Origin: Bacillota bacterium | GTDB taxonomy: Bacteria; Bacillota; Clostridia; Lachnospirales; Lachnospiraceae | DNA: 43,505 nt | Direction: 5' to 3' | NCBI GenBank assembly: GCA_023421075.1 | Contig: JAEZUM010000033.1 | Coordinates: 1 to 43,505 of the forward strand | In this document: one piece after another, positions 25,166 through 32,549 of the stretch | Position numbering within the stretch: the stretch's first letter is position 1 | How the letters are laid out: the number at the start of each line of letters is the position of its first letter | Notes under the pieces: model-generated | Databases searched by the model: none | The model's input: the letters and a program-made list of their open reading frames with translations, nothing else | What the model was told of the DNA's origin: nothing | Program-made: the position numbers and the translations under genes

Positions 25166-26371
25166 ATGAGAGATTTGAAGAATCTGCTATATTTTGAAGA
25201 CCTGTTGGCAGATGTAAATAATGATTTGGTTCGTCAAGCGAAGGATAACGGTCAGATTGCTATCGGAAACGTCTGTTATCAGATTCCGGAGGTTCTATTA
25301 AACCTACCCGGTTGTTTTAGTACCCGAATGCGCGCGCCGCAAACTACCTCTATGGAAATGGGCACCTATTACATGACAAGCTTAACCTGTGAATATTGCC
25401 GCGCGATGTTAGAACGTGCTCTGGAGGGAGGTTATCAGTTTTTGGACTGCATGTTTGATCCAGCATCCTGCTCACAGCTTGCGGACTGTATGGAAAACAT
25501 GGAAGAGCTAGGAGTTGGTAGCAGCGACAAATTCTTTATTCAACATGTTGATACGCCGATGAAGGATGACGAAAACGGTGTGAACCATATGACCCACATG
25601 AGCAGAGTGCGCGTATTAGATAAGCTGCAGGAGGTCTATGGGATCGACACTTCCGAGGATGCTTTAAGAAAGGCTGTAGAAATACATAATGAAGTCTGTC
25701 GATTAATTACTGAGATCGGACAATATCGAAAGCTTGAGAATCCAACCATCACAGGCTATGAATTTGCGGTACTTACCCTTGCCAGTTACTGTTGCCCCAA
25801 AGAACTGATTTTACCATATTTGAGAGAAAGTCTAGAGGACCTGAAAACACGCATGGCAGATCCTAAGAATCCATACCGAGTTCGAGTGGTAGTCGCCGGT
25901 TCCGAAATTGATGATCCAATGTTTATCAAGCTGATTGAAGATTCCGGTGCTTATGTTGCAGTTGATCGTTTCTGTTTTGGTTCATTTCCGGGTCGTCAGG
26001 AAATTATCTTAAATGATACGGAGGATGTACTGACCCAAATTTGCCGACAAAACGTGTTGGAATGCCAGTGTCCCCGCTATATGAATACATCAAAGATCAA
26101 TGGACGAAAAGCAGTTCTGGATCAATTGGCGAAGGAATATCATGCGGACGGTATCGTATTTCAGCAAATGAATTTTTGTAATTTCTGGGGTTACGAGCGT
26201 GCCGGTGCCAGTCATATACTGACGCAGGAGTATAGCTGGCCGGTACTTAGCGTCGATCGTCCTTATGTCGTTGGAAATTCGGGGCAGCTTCGTACTCGAA
26301 TTCAGGCATTTGTGGAACGGATCGAACTGAAAAAGCTGCAGGGGGGTGTGATGAATGGGAAAGCAAATTAA
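25166..26371 (+). CDS. 2-hydroxyacyl-CoA dehydratase-like subunit (HgdB/FldC type), 401 aa
   Basis: Cytoplasmic Fe-S enzyme subunit of the 2-hydroxyacyl-CoA dehydratase/benzoyl-CoA reductase/double-cubane protein superfamily. Possible cluster ligands are C75 and C78 (LTCEYCRAML), C95, C102 and C109 (LDCMFDPASC and the following ADC) and C338 (NFCNFWG); the end GNSGQLRTRIQAFVERIE matches the family signature GQLxTRxxAF. Members carry a [4Fe-4S] or [8Fe-9S] double cubane and are activated by one-electron transfer from an ATP-driven activase. It overlaps the next subunit gene by 17 bases, so the two probably form a heterodimer. No CoA-transferase or acyl-CoA dehydrogenase lies nearby, so amino-acid fermentation is not indicated. 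Substrate unknown. Confidence 0.85.
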   Translation: MRDLKNLLYFEDLLADVNNDLVRQAKDNGQIAIGNVCYQIPEVLLNLPGCFSTRMRAPQTTSMEMGTYYMTSLTCEYCRAMLERALEGGYQFLDCMFDPASCSQLADCMENMEELGVGSSDKFFIQHVDTPMKDDENGVNHMTHMSRVRVLDKLQEVYGIDTSEDALRKAVEIHNEVCRLITEIGQYRKLENPTITGYEFAVLTLASYCCPKELILPYLRESLEDLKTRMADPKNPYRVRVVVAGSEIDDPMFIKLIEDSGAYVAVDRFCFGSFPGRQEIILNDTEDVLTQICRQNVLECQCPRYMNTSKINGRKAVLDQLAKEYHADGIVFQQMNFCNFWGYERAGASHILTQEYSWPVLSVDRPYVVGNSGQLRTRIQAFVERIELKKLQGGVMNGKAN

Positions 26372-27893
26372 CAGTGAGGCACTGGGCAGATTTTATAAGG
26401 GTGGTAAAACGAGAACGCGACGCGAATGGCGTGGTCTGAAGGATACCTGGTATGATTATACCTGCTGGCTTAAAAACTGGTGTCAAATGATAATGCTTTT
26501 GCTGAACTGGCAGTGTTTGAAAGGATTTTTCCGTTATCGCTATATGCAGAATTATCTCGCAGTACCTGATTTTCTGGATCGACATACCGAGGGTTTACGC
26601 GGACCTCAGTTGAGAGTAGCACATAAGGAATTTGACTTTATCGTAGCGCATATGTGTCAGACGATGAAGCTTATTTTTGAAGCAGACCAGCGCATTGGCG
26701 GTGATCCGAACAAAAGTAAGAAAATCGTAATTCTGGATGAGAATATGATGAGTCAGGTGATGAACGGTTTTCCGAATCTTCATGCTGTTTGTATGCAAAT
26801 TCCACCTATTTACACAGCGTCTACCATGCAGCAGGAGGGTGTCCTGCATTACATTGATAAAGCGCAGGAGTTTGGGATTCCTGGTGATGTATGTCCTATG
26901 CCGGCAGCCGAACTGGGTGTGGCCCTGGAGGATGACTATCCCATCTGTGGAATTTGTGCTTTGCAGTGTAATACCACCTGTGATGGTTCGCTCATGGGAA
27001 ACGGAATTGAAGAACGCAGATATAATTTACCCACCTTTCAGATTGCGGTACCGATTCGATATACGGATGCTGCAACAAAGGATTATGCAGCCAATGAAAT
27101 TAAAAATGCAATAAAATTTATAGAAGAACAGACCGGAGAGAAATTCGACTGGGAACATTATTTTAAAGTAATGAAAACCTTTAATAAAGAAACTGAATAT
27201 TTTTGCGATTGGTTGGAAATCAGCCGTACAAAATATCCACAGGTCATCGGAAATAATGTTGCACTTTATCGGGATGCCTATTATCAGGTTGCCGGTGGTC
27301 GTGATGAGGCCTTCTTGCAAAATGAAAAGGAAATCTGTGATATTATGATGAAGGCTTATCAGGATAAGACACCGGTAGTATCACAGGTTCGCCACAGAGC
27401 AATCCTTTGGGGGGTTCAAGCACAGTATTATTCGGCATTCCCGCTGTGGCTTCAAAATTGCTGGGGCATTGTACCACTGATCGATATGCTAAGTCTTACC
27501 TCCACGGAACAGTATAGTACTTCCGACAAGGAGCAGGCATATTATGACCTGGCGGATCTTTATGCGAAAGAAAATATGCGCAATCGCTCCGAGGGTGGTT
27601 ATCAGGTTGGGGTAGAGGATCTATGGCATTTTTGCAGCGAATTTGATGCGGATGTTGTCATCATGTATGAACATATTGGATGTAAATCGATGACCGGATA
27701 TCATGGTCTATTTGAGCAGGAAGCGCAGAAGCGTGGTCTACATTTGATTTGGGTTACCCACGGTTTAATGGATCCACGTAAGGCCTCCAGGCAAAATATG
27801 CGTTCCGAGGTAAACCGTTATATGCGAACAATCTTAAAGGAAGAACCACTGGATGCCTCACTCGAAGAATTCGAAGACGGAAATGCTTGGTAA
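26355..27893 (+). CDS. 2-hydroxyacyl-CoA dehydratase-like subunit, 512 aa
   Basis: The partner subunit, about 100 residues longer than typical HgdA/HgdB chains. The N-terminal ~100 residues are rich in aromatic and basic residues (FFRYRYMQNYLAVPDFLDRH). Possible Fe-S or metal ligands are C180 (GDVCPMPAAELG), an unusual group C198, C201, C205 and C209 (CGICALQCNTTCDG), and C443 (HIGCKSMTGYHG). The middle segment FDWEHYFKVMKTFNKETEYF and the later VVSQVRHRAILWGVQ resemble the helical part of the superfamily. The four-cysteine group is not a feature I know from fermentative dehydratases and could hold an additional cluster or a different metal. It starts within the upstream gene (17-base overlap) and ends 14 bases before the activase. 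Confidence 0.8.
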   Translation: MGKQINSEALGRFYKGGKTRTRREWRGLKDTWYDYTCWLKNWCQMIMLLLNWQCLKGFFRYRYMQNYLAVPDFLDRHTEGLRGPQLRVAHKEFDFIVAHMCQTMKLIFEADQRIGGDPNKSKKIVILDENMMSQVMNGFPNLHAVCMQIPPIYTASTMQQEGVLHYIDKAQEFGIPGDVCPMPAAELGVALEDDYPICGICALQCNTTCDGSLMGNGIEERRYNLPTFQIAVPIRYTDAATKDYAANEIKNAIKFIEEQTGEKFDWEHYFKVMKTFNKETEYFCDWLEISRTKYPQVIGNNVALYRDAYYQVAGGRDEAFLQNEKEICDIMMKAYQDKTPVVSQVRHRAILWGVQAQYYSAFPLWLQNCWGIVPLIDMLSLTSTEQYSTSDKEQAYYDLADLYAKENMRNRSEGGYQVGVEDLWHFCSEFDADVVIMYEHIGCKSMTGYHGLFEQEAQKRGLHLIWVTHGLMDPRKASRQNMRSEVNRYMRTILKEEPLDASLEEFEDGNAW

Positions 27894-27907
27894 AAGGAGA
27901 AGATGCA

Positions 27908-28702
27908 ATGAAGTATTTTGGCGGCTGTGACGTAGGTTCTACCTACACGAAAGCAGTGATACTGAATGAAAGCGGGAAAATGGTTGCTGATACAACAATC
28001 CGAAGTAAAATTAATTCGGAGCAATCTGCAAGACTGGCAATGGAGGAGGTATTAACGAAGATCGGACTAAAGACCTCGGAAGAGCTTAGTTACTTAATCG
28101 GAACTGGGTATGGCAGAAATAAAGTGCAGTTTGCGGATGAAAACATCTCGGAAATATCTTGTCATGCAATGGGTGTTCATATAACTGACCCAAAGGTCAA
28201 GGCAATCATCGACATTGGTGGACAGGACATTAAAGGAATCTCAATTGATGATGATGGTACGGTAAAAAACTTTGCAATGAATGACAAATGTGCTGCCGGT
28301 ACAGGGCGTTTTTATGAAGCGATGGCCCGCAGCTTTGAGATGACCTTACCGGAGTTTTCTAAATTATCCCTTACCGCTAAAAATGTGATACCGATAACGG
28401 CACAATGTACCGTATTTGCCGAATCTGAGGTGATTACACTCGTCGGAGAGAATAAGCCGATGGATGAAATTGCAGCTGGCATTCAGATGGCGGTTGCAAA
28501 ACGTTGCTTTGTAATGGCAAAAAAAGCAGGAGCGACGGATCGTATTACCTTAACCGGCGGTTGTGCGAAAAATGAGGGCTTGAAGAAAGCGATTGAACAG
28601 GTACTGCGGCTGAAGGTGATCGATCTTACTACGGATCCGCAGCTAATGGGAGCCCTTGGTGCTGCGGAGTATGCAAGGCAGAAAGGCTTACTAAAACAAT
28701 AA
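27908..28702 (+). CDS. Acyl-CoA dehydratase activase (HgdC family)
   Basis: 264 aa from the ATG at 27908 with AAGGAGA upstream. ASKHA-fold ATPase with phosphate loop CDVGSTYTKAVIL, second loop DIGGQDIKGI and adenosine motif ITLTGGCAKNEGL. The cysteines that bridge the dimer through one [4Fe-4S] cluster are C128 (NDKCAAGTGRF) and C167 (TAQCTVFAESE). Activases of this type hydrolyse ATP to push single electrons at very low potential onto the dehydratase cluster, much as the nitrogenase iron protein does. It lies directly after the two dehydratase-like subunits and almost certainly serves them. Confidence 0.94.
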   Translation: MKYFGGCDVGSTYTKAVILNESGKMVADTTIRSKINSEQSARLAMEEVLTKIGLKTSEELSYLIGTGYGRNKVQFADENISEISCHAMGVHITDPKVKAIIDIGGQDIKGISIDDDGTVKNFAMNDKCAAGTGRFYEAMARSFEMTLPEFSKLSLTAKNVIPITAQCTVFAESEVITLVGENKPMDEIAAGIQMAVAKRCFVMAKKAGATDRITLTGGCAKNEGLKKAIEQVLRLKVIDLTTDPQLMGALGAAEYARQKGLLKQ

Positions 28703-28714
28703 GGAGGGAGTTTT

Positions 28715-28882
28715 ATGGCTATTGTGATAAAGATTATAAGCATTTTAGCGATTGTTTTTCTCGCGCTGTTTTTGTTGACTCTGCTGATCTATTTTTTCAA
28801 TCTGGATATGAAGATGGCATCAAAAATTCAGCCGATCATTAACAAATGGTATGATCGGCATAAACGTAGACCATTGCCATAA
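28715..28882 (+). CDS. Small single-span membrane protein, 55 aa
   Basis: A short gene with an excellent RBS (AAGGAGGGAG, 28701-28710) starting 12 bases after the activase stop. The product begins MAIVIKIISILAIVFLALFL, continues as one hydrophobic helix to about residue 28, and ends in a basic tail (WYDRHKRRPLP). It lies in the operon between the activase and the acetyl-CoA synthase-like gene. No known family was recognised. It might anchor part of the complex at the membrane, but there is no direct evidence for that. Confidence 0.7.
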   Translation: MAIVIKIISILAIVFLALFLLTLLIYFFNLDMKMASKIQPIINKWYDRHKRRPLP

Positions 28883-28897
28883 ATCATATCGAATACG

Positions 28898-29617
28898 ATG
28901 AAACTATATAATGAGCAAATTTCAAATGTTCTTACTCTCTTGCAGAAGGAAAATGGACGAAAGCTTATAACGGAGGGGACCCCTTGGCCGGAAGCGGGAA
29001 AACAAAATCTTGTCTTGCGTGGAGAGATGTCCTATGAGCTTGGAGCGGGAACACTACCGGCAGTTAGTTTTCTTGGGGTTACCTCCCTTAAGGAGCTGGT
29101 CCCAGCCGACGATGCTTTCTTATATGGTCGTGATTTGGCTGAAATCAAAGCGGATGCACCCTATGCCAGAATCACCTTGCTTCGCGTCGAGGACCAGCTA
29201 ATGAACCGTGGAGAAGAGATCTATGACGCCATGCGACGGTTTATAAATACCCGTTATCATGTAAATCCGAGTGGATTTATGAATCGTATCTCTACCGGTA
29301 GTAAGCATGAACCGGTTCGGATAAGCAAGGTCGCCCTAGATCAGGGATTAAGCTTTGCGAAGGTTGCACGGTTGTATATGGATGCCTATCGAGAGCATAA
29401 AGAGGTAATAGCGGTACAGGTGATTTTTGTAACACTACCGGATTTTAATTATGCTGAATTAACAAAATTAGCACAGAAAAATGAAGAAATTACATTGTCA
29501 CTTGACCATATTTTACGTGATGTGAAAATGGATTGCACCACCTGCAAGCTACAATCCATCTGCAATGAGGTCGATGGGATGAAGGAACTTCATTTTCAAA
29601 CAAATTCAACGAAGTAG
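28898..29617 (+). CDS. Stand-alone acetyl-CoA synthase (AcsB/CdhC) middle-domain-like protein
   Basis: 239 aa. From memory of AcsB, several stretches line up in order: RGEMSYELGAGTLPAVSF with KGDMYVEMGGNRTPAFEL; IYDAMRRFINTRYHVNPSGF with LERRIHDFINYGEGLWHTGQ; RISKVALDQGLSFAKVARLY with the RVSKDAVAKG segment; VIAVQVIFVT with DRVQVTIFTD. The match stops where the A-cluster cysteines begin: C213-x2-C216-x5-C222 (MDCTTCKLQSIC) echoes the AcsB CxxC-x8-C, but the later nickel-binding cysteines and the whole C-terminal domain are absent. It therefore corresponds to the middle domain of acetyl-CoA synthase as a separate protein. With HypA, HypB and CooC in the same operon, a metal-binding or carbonyl-carrying role is conceivable. 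Last gene of the operon; its RBS is weak. Confidence 0.7.
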   Translation: MKLYNEQISNVLTLLQKENGRKLITEGTPWPEAGKQNLVLRGEMSYELGAGTLPAVSFLGVTSLKELVPADDAFLYGRDLAEIKADAPYARITLLRVEDQLMNRGEEIYDAMRRFINTRYHVNPSGFMNRISTGSKHEPVRISKVALDQGLSFAKVARLYMDAYREHKEVIAVQVIFVTLPDFNYAELTKLAQKNEEITLSLDHILRDVKMDCTTCKLQSICNEVDGMKELHFQTNSTK

Positions 29618-29660
29618 TTATATTGTGCAAACATTATAGATTGATTGATAAAACATATCG

Positions 29661-29689
29661 TTGACAATTAAAGAGTATAATGATAGAAT
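29661..29689 (+). promoter_or_regulatory. Promoter of the manganese riboswitch transcript
   Basis: TTGACA (29661-29666), 17 bases, TAGAAT (29684-29689). The start would fall about ten bases downstream, just before the riboswitch P1 helix. Confidence 0.75.
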
Positions 29690-29698
29690 GTTTAAAGT

Positions 29699-29799
29699 TC
29701 TAAAAGGGAGTAGCTATGGGAAACCAAGATAAGGTCAACATACTGGAGAGATCCTGGTCTTATCTGCTTTAATAGGATTAAAGAGGCGAGACTTTTGGA
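29699..29799 (+). ncRNA. yybP-ykoY manganese riboswitch
   Basis: P1 is TCTAAAAG (29699-29706) with CTTTTGGA (29792-29799). Conserved elements are present in order: GGGAGTAGC (29706-29714), a helix between GATAAGGTCAACATACTGG and CCTGGTCTTATC, and the 3' metal-binding loop strand GGCGAGAC (29785-29792). This matches the yybP-ykoY class, which senses Mn2+. The 3' strand of P1 is also the 5' strand of the following terminator, so manganese should stabilise the aptamer, block termination and switch the exporter-like gene on. Confidence 0.88.
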
Positions 29800-29840
29800 T
29801 TATCAGGCGCATAGTCTGATAATCTAAAAGTCTTTTTTTT
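29789..29840 (+). terminator. Riboswitch expression platform terminator
   Basis: Arms 29789-29806 and 29816-29833 pair over 18 bases (17 Watson-Crick and one G-U), with a nine-base loop, and run into eight or nine T residues. The left arm shares bases with riboswitch P1, making the two structures mutually exclusive. Confidence 0.88.
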
Positions 29841-29889
29841 GTTGACTTCCTCGAGAGTAAGATTTGTGAATGTGCAAAGGAGAATGTGT

Positions 29890-31734
29890 ATGATTCAAGA
29901 GTTTATGAAAGCATTTATGTTGATTATTATTGCAGAAATGGGGGACAAGACTCAGATACTGGCGATGGCTTTTGCAACACGGTTTCCGGTAAGAAAGGTA
30001 CTCCTTGGTATCGGAATCGGAGCATTTCTGAATCATGGACTGGCTGTACTTTTAGGAAGCTATCTGTCTCAAATGGTACCGATCAGCACCATACAGATGG
30101 TAGCCGGAGCTGCTTTTGTCGGATTTGCTCTATGGACCTTAAAATCTGAGACTGACGAAGAGGAAGAGGAACCAAAGATTCAATTTGGACCGGTTGCAAC
30201 CGTCTCCTTAGCCTTCTTCTTAGGTGAACTCGGTGATAAAACACAACTCACTGCAATCACGTTAGCCGCAGATGCATCCTATCCTTTCGTGATTTTGATG
30301 GGAACGGTAACCGGTATGATTGTCACAGGAGCCCTTGGTATTGTTGTAGGTAAGAAGTTAGGTGACAAGATTCCTGAATTCGGAATTAAACTATTAGCAT
30401 CCTCCATTTTTATGTTCTTTGGACTTCAGAAGCTGGTAGTGACAGTTCCTGAGCAGTATCTAAATCCCGGATATGTTGTACCCTTCAGTGCGGCATTAGT
30501 ATTGATCGTATTTTTATTGGTAAGAAAGCTATTGCATGACAGAAAATTGGGTATCAGTACGGAATTAAAAGCGAAATCAAAAATGCTTCATGATTATTAC
30601 CAGCATATACAAAAGGATCTGGATAATATTTGTATGGGTGCAGAATATTGTAAGGCCTGTCAGGGTTACCAATGTGCCATAGGACATGCGAAGAATACCA
30701 TTGGTAAAGCTCTGGCTAATCCGGAATGGCAGGGCGTAGTGGAACAGGCAAAATCGTCTTATCAGGAAAAGCCTTTTATCCGGGAAGAGGTAATTGATAG
30801 CTTAGTAGATACCCTCTGGTTAATAGAAAACTATAAGAATGATAAGAATTTATATAATGTGCATGTAATCAGAAAACAGCTGGAAACAATCCTTATAGGA
30901 CAACCGATTGATAAAGCAGATAATATTTCTGACTATCTTCTTGAAGTGAAAAAGGAAGACCCCGCTATTGCAAAACAAATTGATATTAGTTATAAGATGA
31001 GAAAACCGATAGAGGATCGAATAACTAATCTTGGTAATCGTATCAGCAATGTTTATCTGATTGAAATGAGAGAGGGGTATCTGCTGATTGATACAGGATA
31101 TCAGGAGCAATATGAGCATTTTGAAGCCGACTTGAAAAAGCATAATATTTCGGTTGAGGATATTGCTTATGTCTTTATTACCCATGCGCATGACGACCAT
31201 GTCGGTTTCTTGAAGCAACTGCTAGATCAGTCAAAGGCGAAGGTAATACTTCATCCCGAAGCGGTGGAAAGACTTAAGGTAGGACAGAATTCGTTTCATG
31301 GCGGATGCAGCAGTGTGTTATCCTGGTGTTTTTGCCAATTGATGAAGCTGTTCGGCAAAGGGGAACATCGTTTTCAACCGGTAGATGATCCAAACCGTTA
31401 TTATGTCGTGACCAAAGACACTAAGCCGGCAATCGAGAAGATTCTTTCGGCTAAGATTATTGAGTTACCCGGTCATACAAAGGACTCAATCGGTTTATTG
31501 TTTGAGAATAGAGTATTGTTTAGCGGAGATGCCGTTATGAATGGGATACCTAGCCTGAATCATGTCATCCTTTGGATCGAAAACCTGAAGGATTATGAAG
31601 CATCCTGGAATAAGATGATCGGACTTGATTTTAAAAAAGTGTATCCATCTCACGGGAAGCCTTTTTCCAAGGAACAATTAATCAAGAAACAGCCTAAGCT
31701 TCAAAAAATACGACTGTATCCACTTGGACAGTAG
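29890..31734 (+). CDS. GDT1/UPF0016 cation transporter fused to a metallo-beta-lactamase domain
   Basis: 614 aa from the ATG at 29890, with AAAGGAG seven bases upstream. Residues 1-215 are a six-helix membrane protein of the TMEM165/GDT1 family: the paired motifs are EMGDKTQ (E16-T21) and ELGDKTQ (near 112), and an acidic loop (DEEEEEP) separates the halves. Family members export manganese or exchange Ca2+/Mn2+, which agrees with the Mn riboswitch upstream. Residues about 216-350 are a cytoplasmic helical linker with a cysteine group (CMGAEYCKACQGYQC). Residues about 370-614 are a metallo-beta-lactamase domain with THAHDDH (H432, H434, D436, H437), LPGHTKDS, FSGDAVMNG and a late YPSHGKP. The fusion is unusual; no stop or frameshift separates the parts. 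Confidence 0.88.
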   Translation: MIQEFMKAFMLIIIAEMGDKTQILAMAFATRFPVRKVLLGIGIGAFLNHGLAVLLGSYLSQMVPISTIQMVAGAAFVGFALWTLKSETDEEEEEPKIQFGPVATVSLAFFLGELGDKTQLTAITLAADASYPFVILMGTVTGMIVTGALGIVVGKKLGDKIPEFGIKLLASSIFMFFGLQKLVVTVPEQYLNPGYVVPFSAALVLIVFLLVRKLLHDRKLGISTELKAKSKMLHDYYQHIQKDLDNICMGAEYCKACQGYQCAIGHAKNTIGKALANPEWQGVVEQAKSSYQEKPFIREEVIDSLVDTLWLIENYKNDKNLYNVHVIRKQLETILIGQPIDKADNISDYLLEVKKEDPAIAKQIDISYKMRKPIEDRITNLGNRISNVYLIEMREGYLLIDTGYQEQYEHFEADLKKHNISVEDIAYVFITHAHDDHVGFLKQLLDQSKAKVILHPEAVERLKVGQNSFHGGCSSVLSWCFCQLMKLFGKGEHRFQPVDDPNRYYVVTKDTKPAIEKILSAKIIELPGHTKDSIGLLFENRVLFSGDAVMNGIPSLNHVILWIENLKDYEASWNKMIGLDFKKVYPSHGKPFSKEQLIKKQPKLQKIRLYPLGQ

Positions 31735-31785
31735 AACGATTGTCAGTAATGGGATATGCAATAAATAATAATATAACATTCTAAG

Positions 31786-31879
31786 AAAAAAATCCTTATC
31801 AGCATATATTTGTGACGCCTATCTGTTATACCTGAAAATCTAACAGATAAGCGTCGCATTTATGCTCATAGGGATTTTT
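31786..31879. terminator. Long imperfect inverted repeat between convergent genes
   Basis: About 40 bases starting AAAAATCCTTATCAGCATA (from 31786) pair, with several mismatches, with a matching arm ending ATGCTCATAGGGATTTTT (to 31879); the inner TATCTGTTA/TAACAGATA is perfect around a loop of about 12 bases. A-tract and T-tract at the ends fit a bidirectional terminator for the genes ending at 31734 and 31903. A small palindromic mobile element is possible. Confidence 0.65.
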
Positions 31880-31902
31880 ATGTATTCGCGAAATATTCTA
31901 AA

Positions 31903-32286
31903 TTATCCAAAAAAGCTGATGCAAAAAGGATGCCCTACGGGGTCAATAAATACGGTATAATTCTCTGAATATTGAACCGAGGCCAAAGTAGCACCACATG
32001 CCAGGGCATGATTTTTTACTGCCTCTTTTTCATCTGGAGCCGCAGAGAAATCTATATGCGTCATGATCTGCTGCTTCCCTTTCTCATGAGGCCAAACCGG
32101 TGGTACATAATCCTCAATCTCCTGAAACAGCAGACAGATAAGCTTATCCGGAGAAAGAACCGCAAGCCATTCCTCATCAAATCGATGCTTCTCCCACCCC
32201 AGTAATGCGGCATAGAAATCTGCCAGCTCTTCCTGATTTGGGCAATCCAGTGTAACTGATGCAAAATTAATTGTTGGTTTTGACAT
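31903..32286 (-). CDS. VOC/glyoxalase-like protein
   Basis: 127 aa, the size of a single-module VOC protein. It begins INFASVTLDCPNQEELADFYAALLGWEK and ends FIDPVGHPFCISFFG, the usual beta-alpha-beta-beta-beta halves of a glyoxalase/bleomycin-resistance fold. Likely metal ligands are H77-region (MTHIDFS) and the acidic residues near strand ends. A clear RBS (GGAGGAG, minus strand) precedes the start. The specific substrate cannot be told; this branch contains many uncharacterised proteins. Confidence 0.85.
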   Translation of the reverse strand: MSKPTINFASVTLDCPNQEELADFYAALLGWEKHRFDEEWLAVLSPDKLICLLFQEIEDYVPPVWPHEKGKQQIMTHIDFSAAPDEKEAVKNHALACGATLASVQYSENYTVFIDPVGHPFCISFFG

Positions 32287-32410
32287 AAGAGCTCCTCCTT
32301 AAATGATATTTAATCTTATAGACATATCCTACCACATTAATGAATCGATCGCCACATCGTATTTCATGAAAGAAACATCGTTCAGTCTCAATCACTCATT
32401 CCTAAAAAAT

Positions 32411-32440
32411 TTTACAAAATAACAAATATTATGGTATGAT
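32411..32440 (+). promoter_or_regulatory. Promoter of the YesN/YesM-like operon
   Basis: TTTACA (32411-32416), 18 bases, TATGAT (32435-32440) with TG one base before it. The response regulator start lies about 110 bases downstream. Confidence 0.55.
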
Positions 32441-32549
32441 GAGATTGTTTCCAATATCAACCTTCTGGAAAAGCAAGGTACCTTATGATCGGTTAAAGCC
32501 GTATTATAAAGCGAAACAATCTATTTATGGGAAATTTGTGGGGGGAACT

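Noticed and set aside
25166..28702. Amino-acid fermentation cluster (2-hydroxyglutarate or phenyllactate type)
   Set aside because: CoA-transferase, dehydrogenase and acyl-CoA dehydrogenase/Etf genes are missing, while nickel-handling genes are interleaved.
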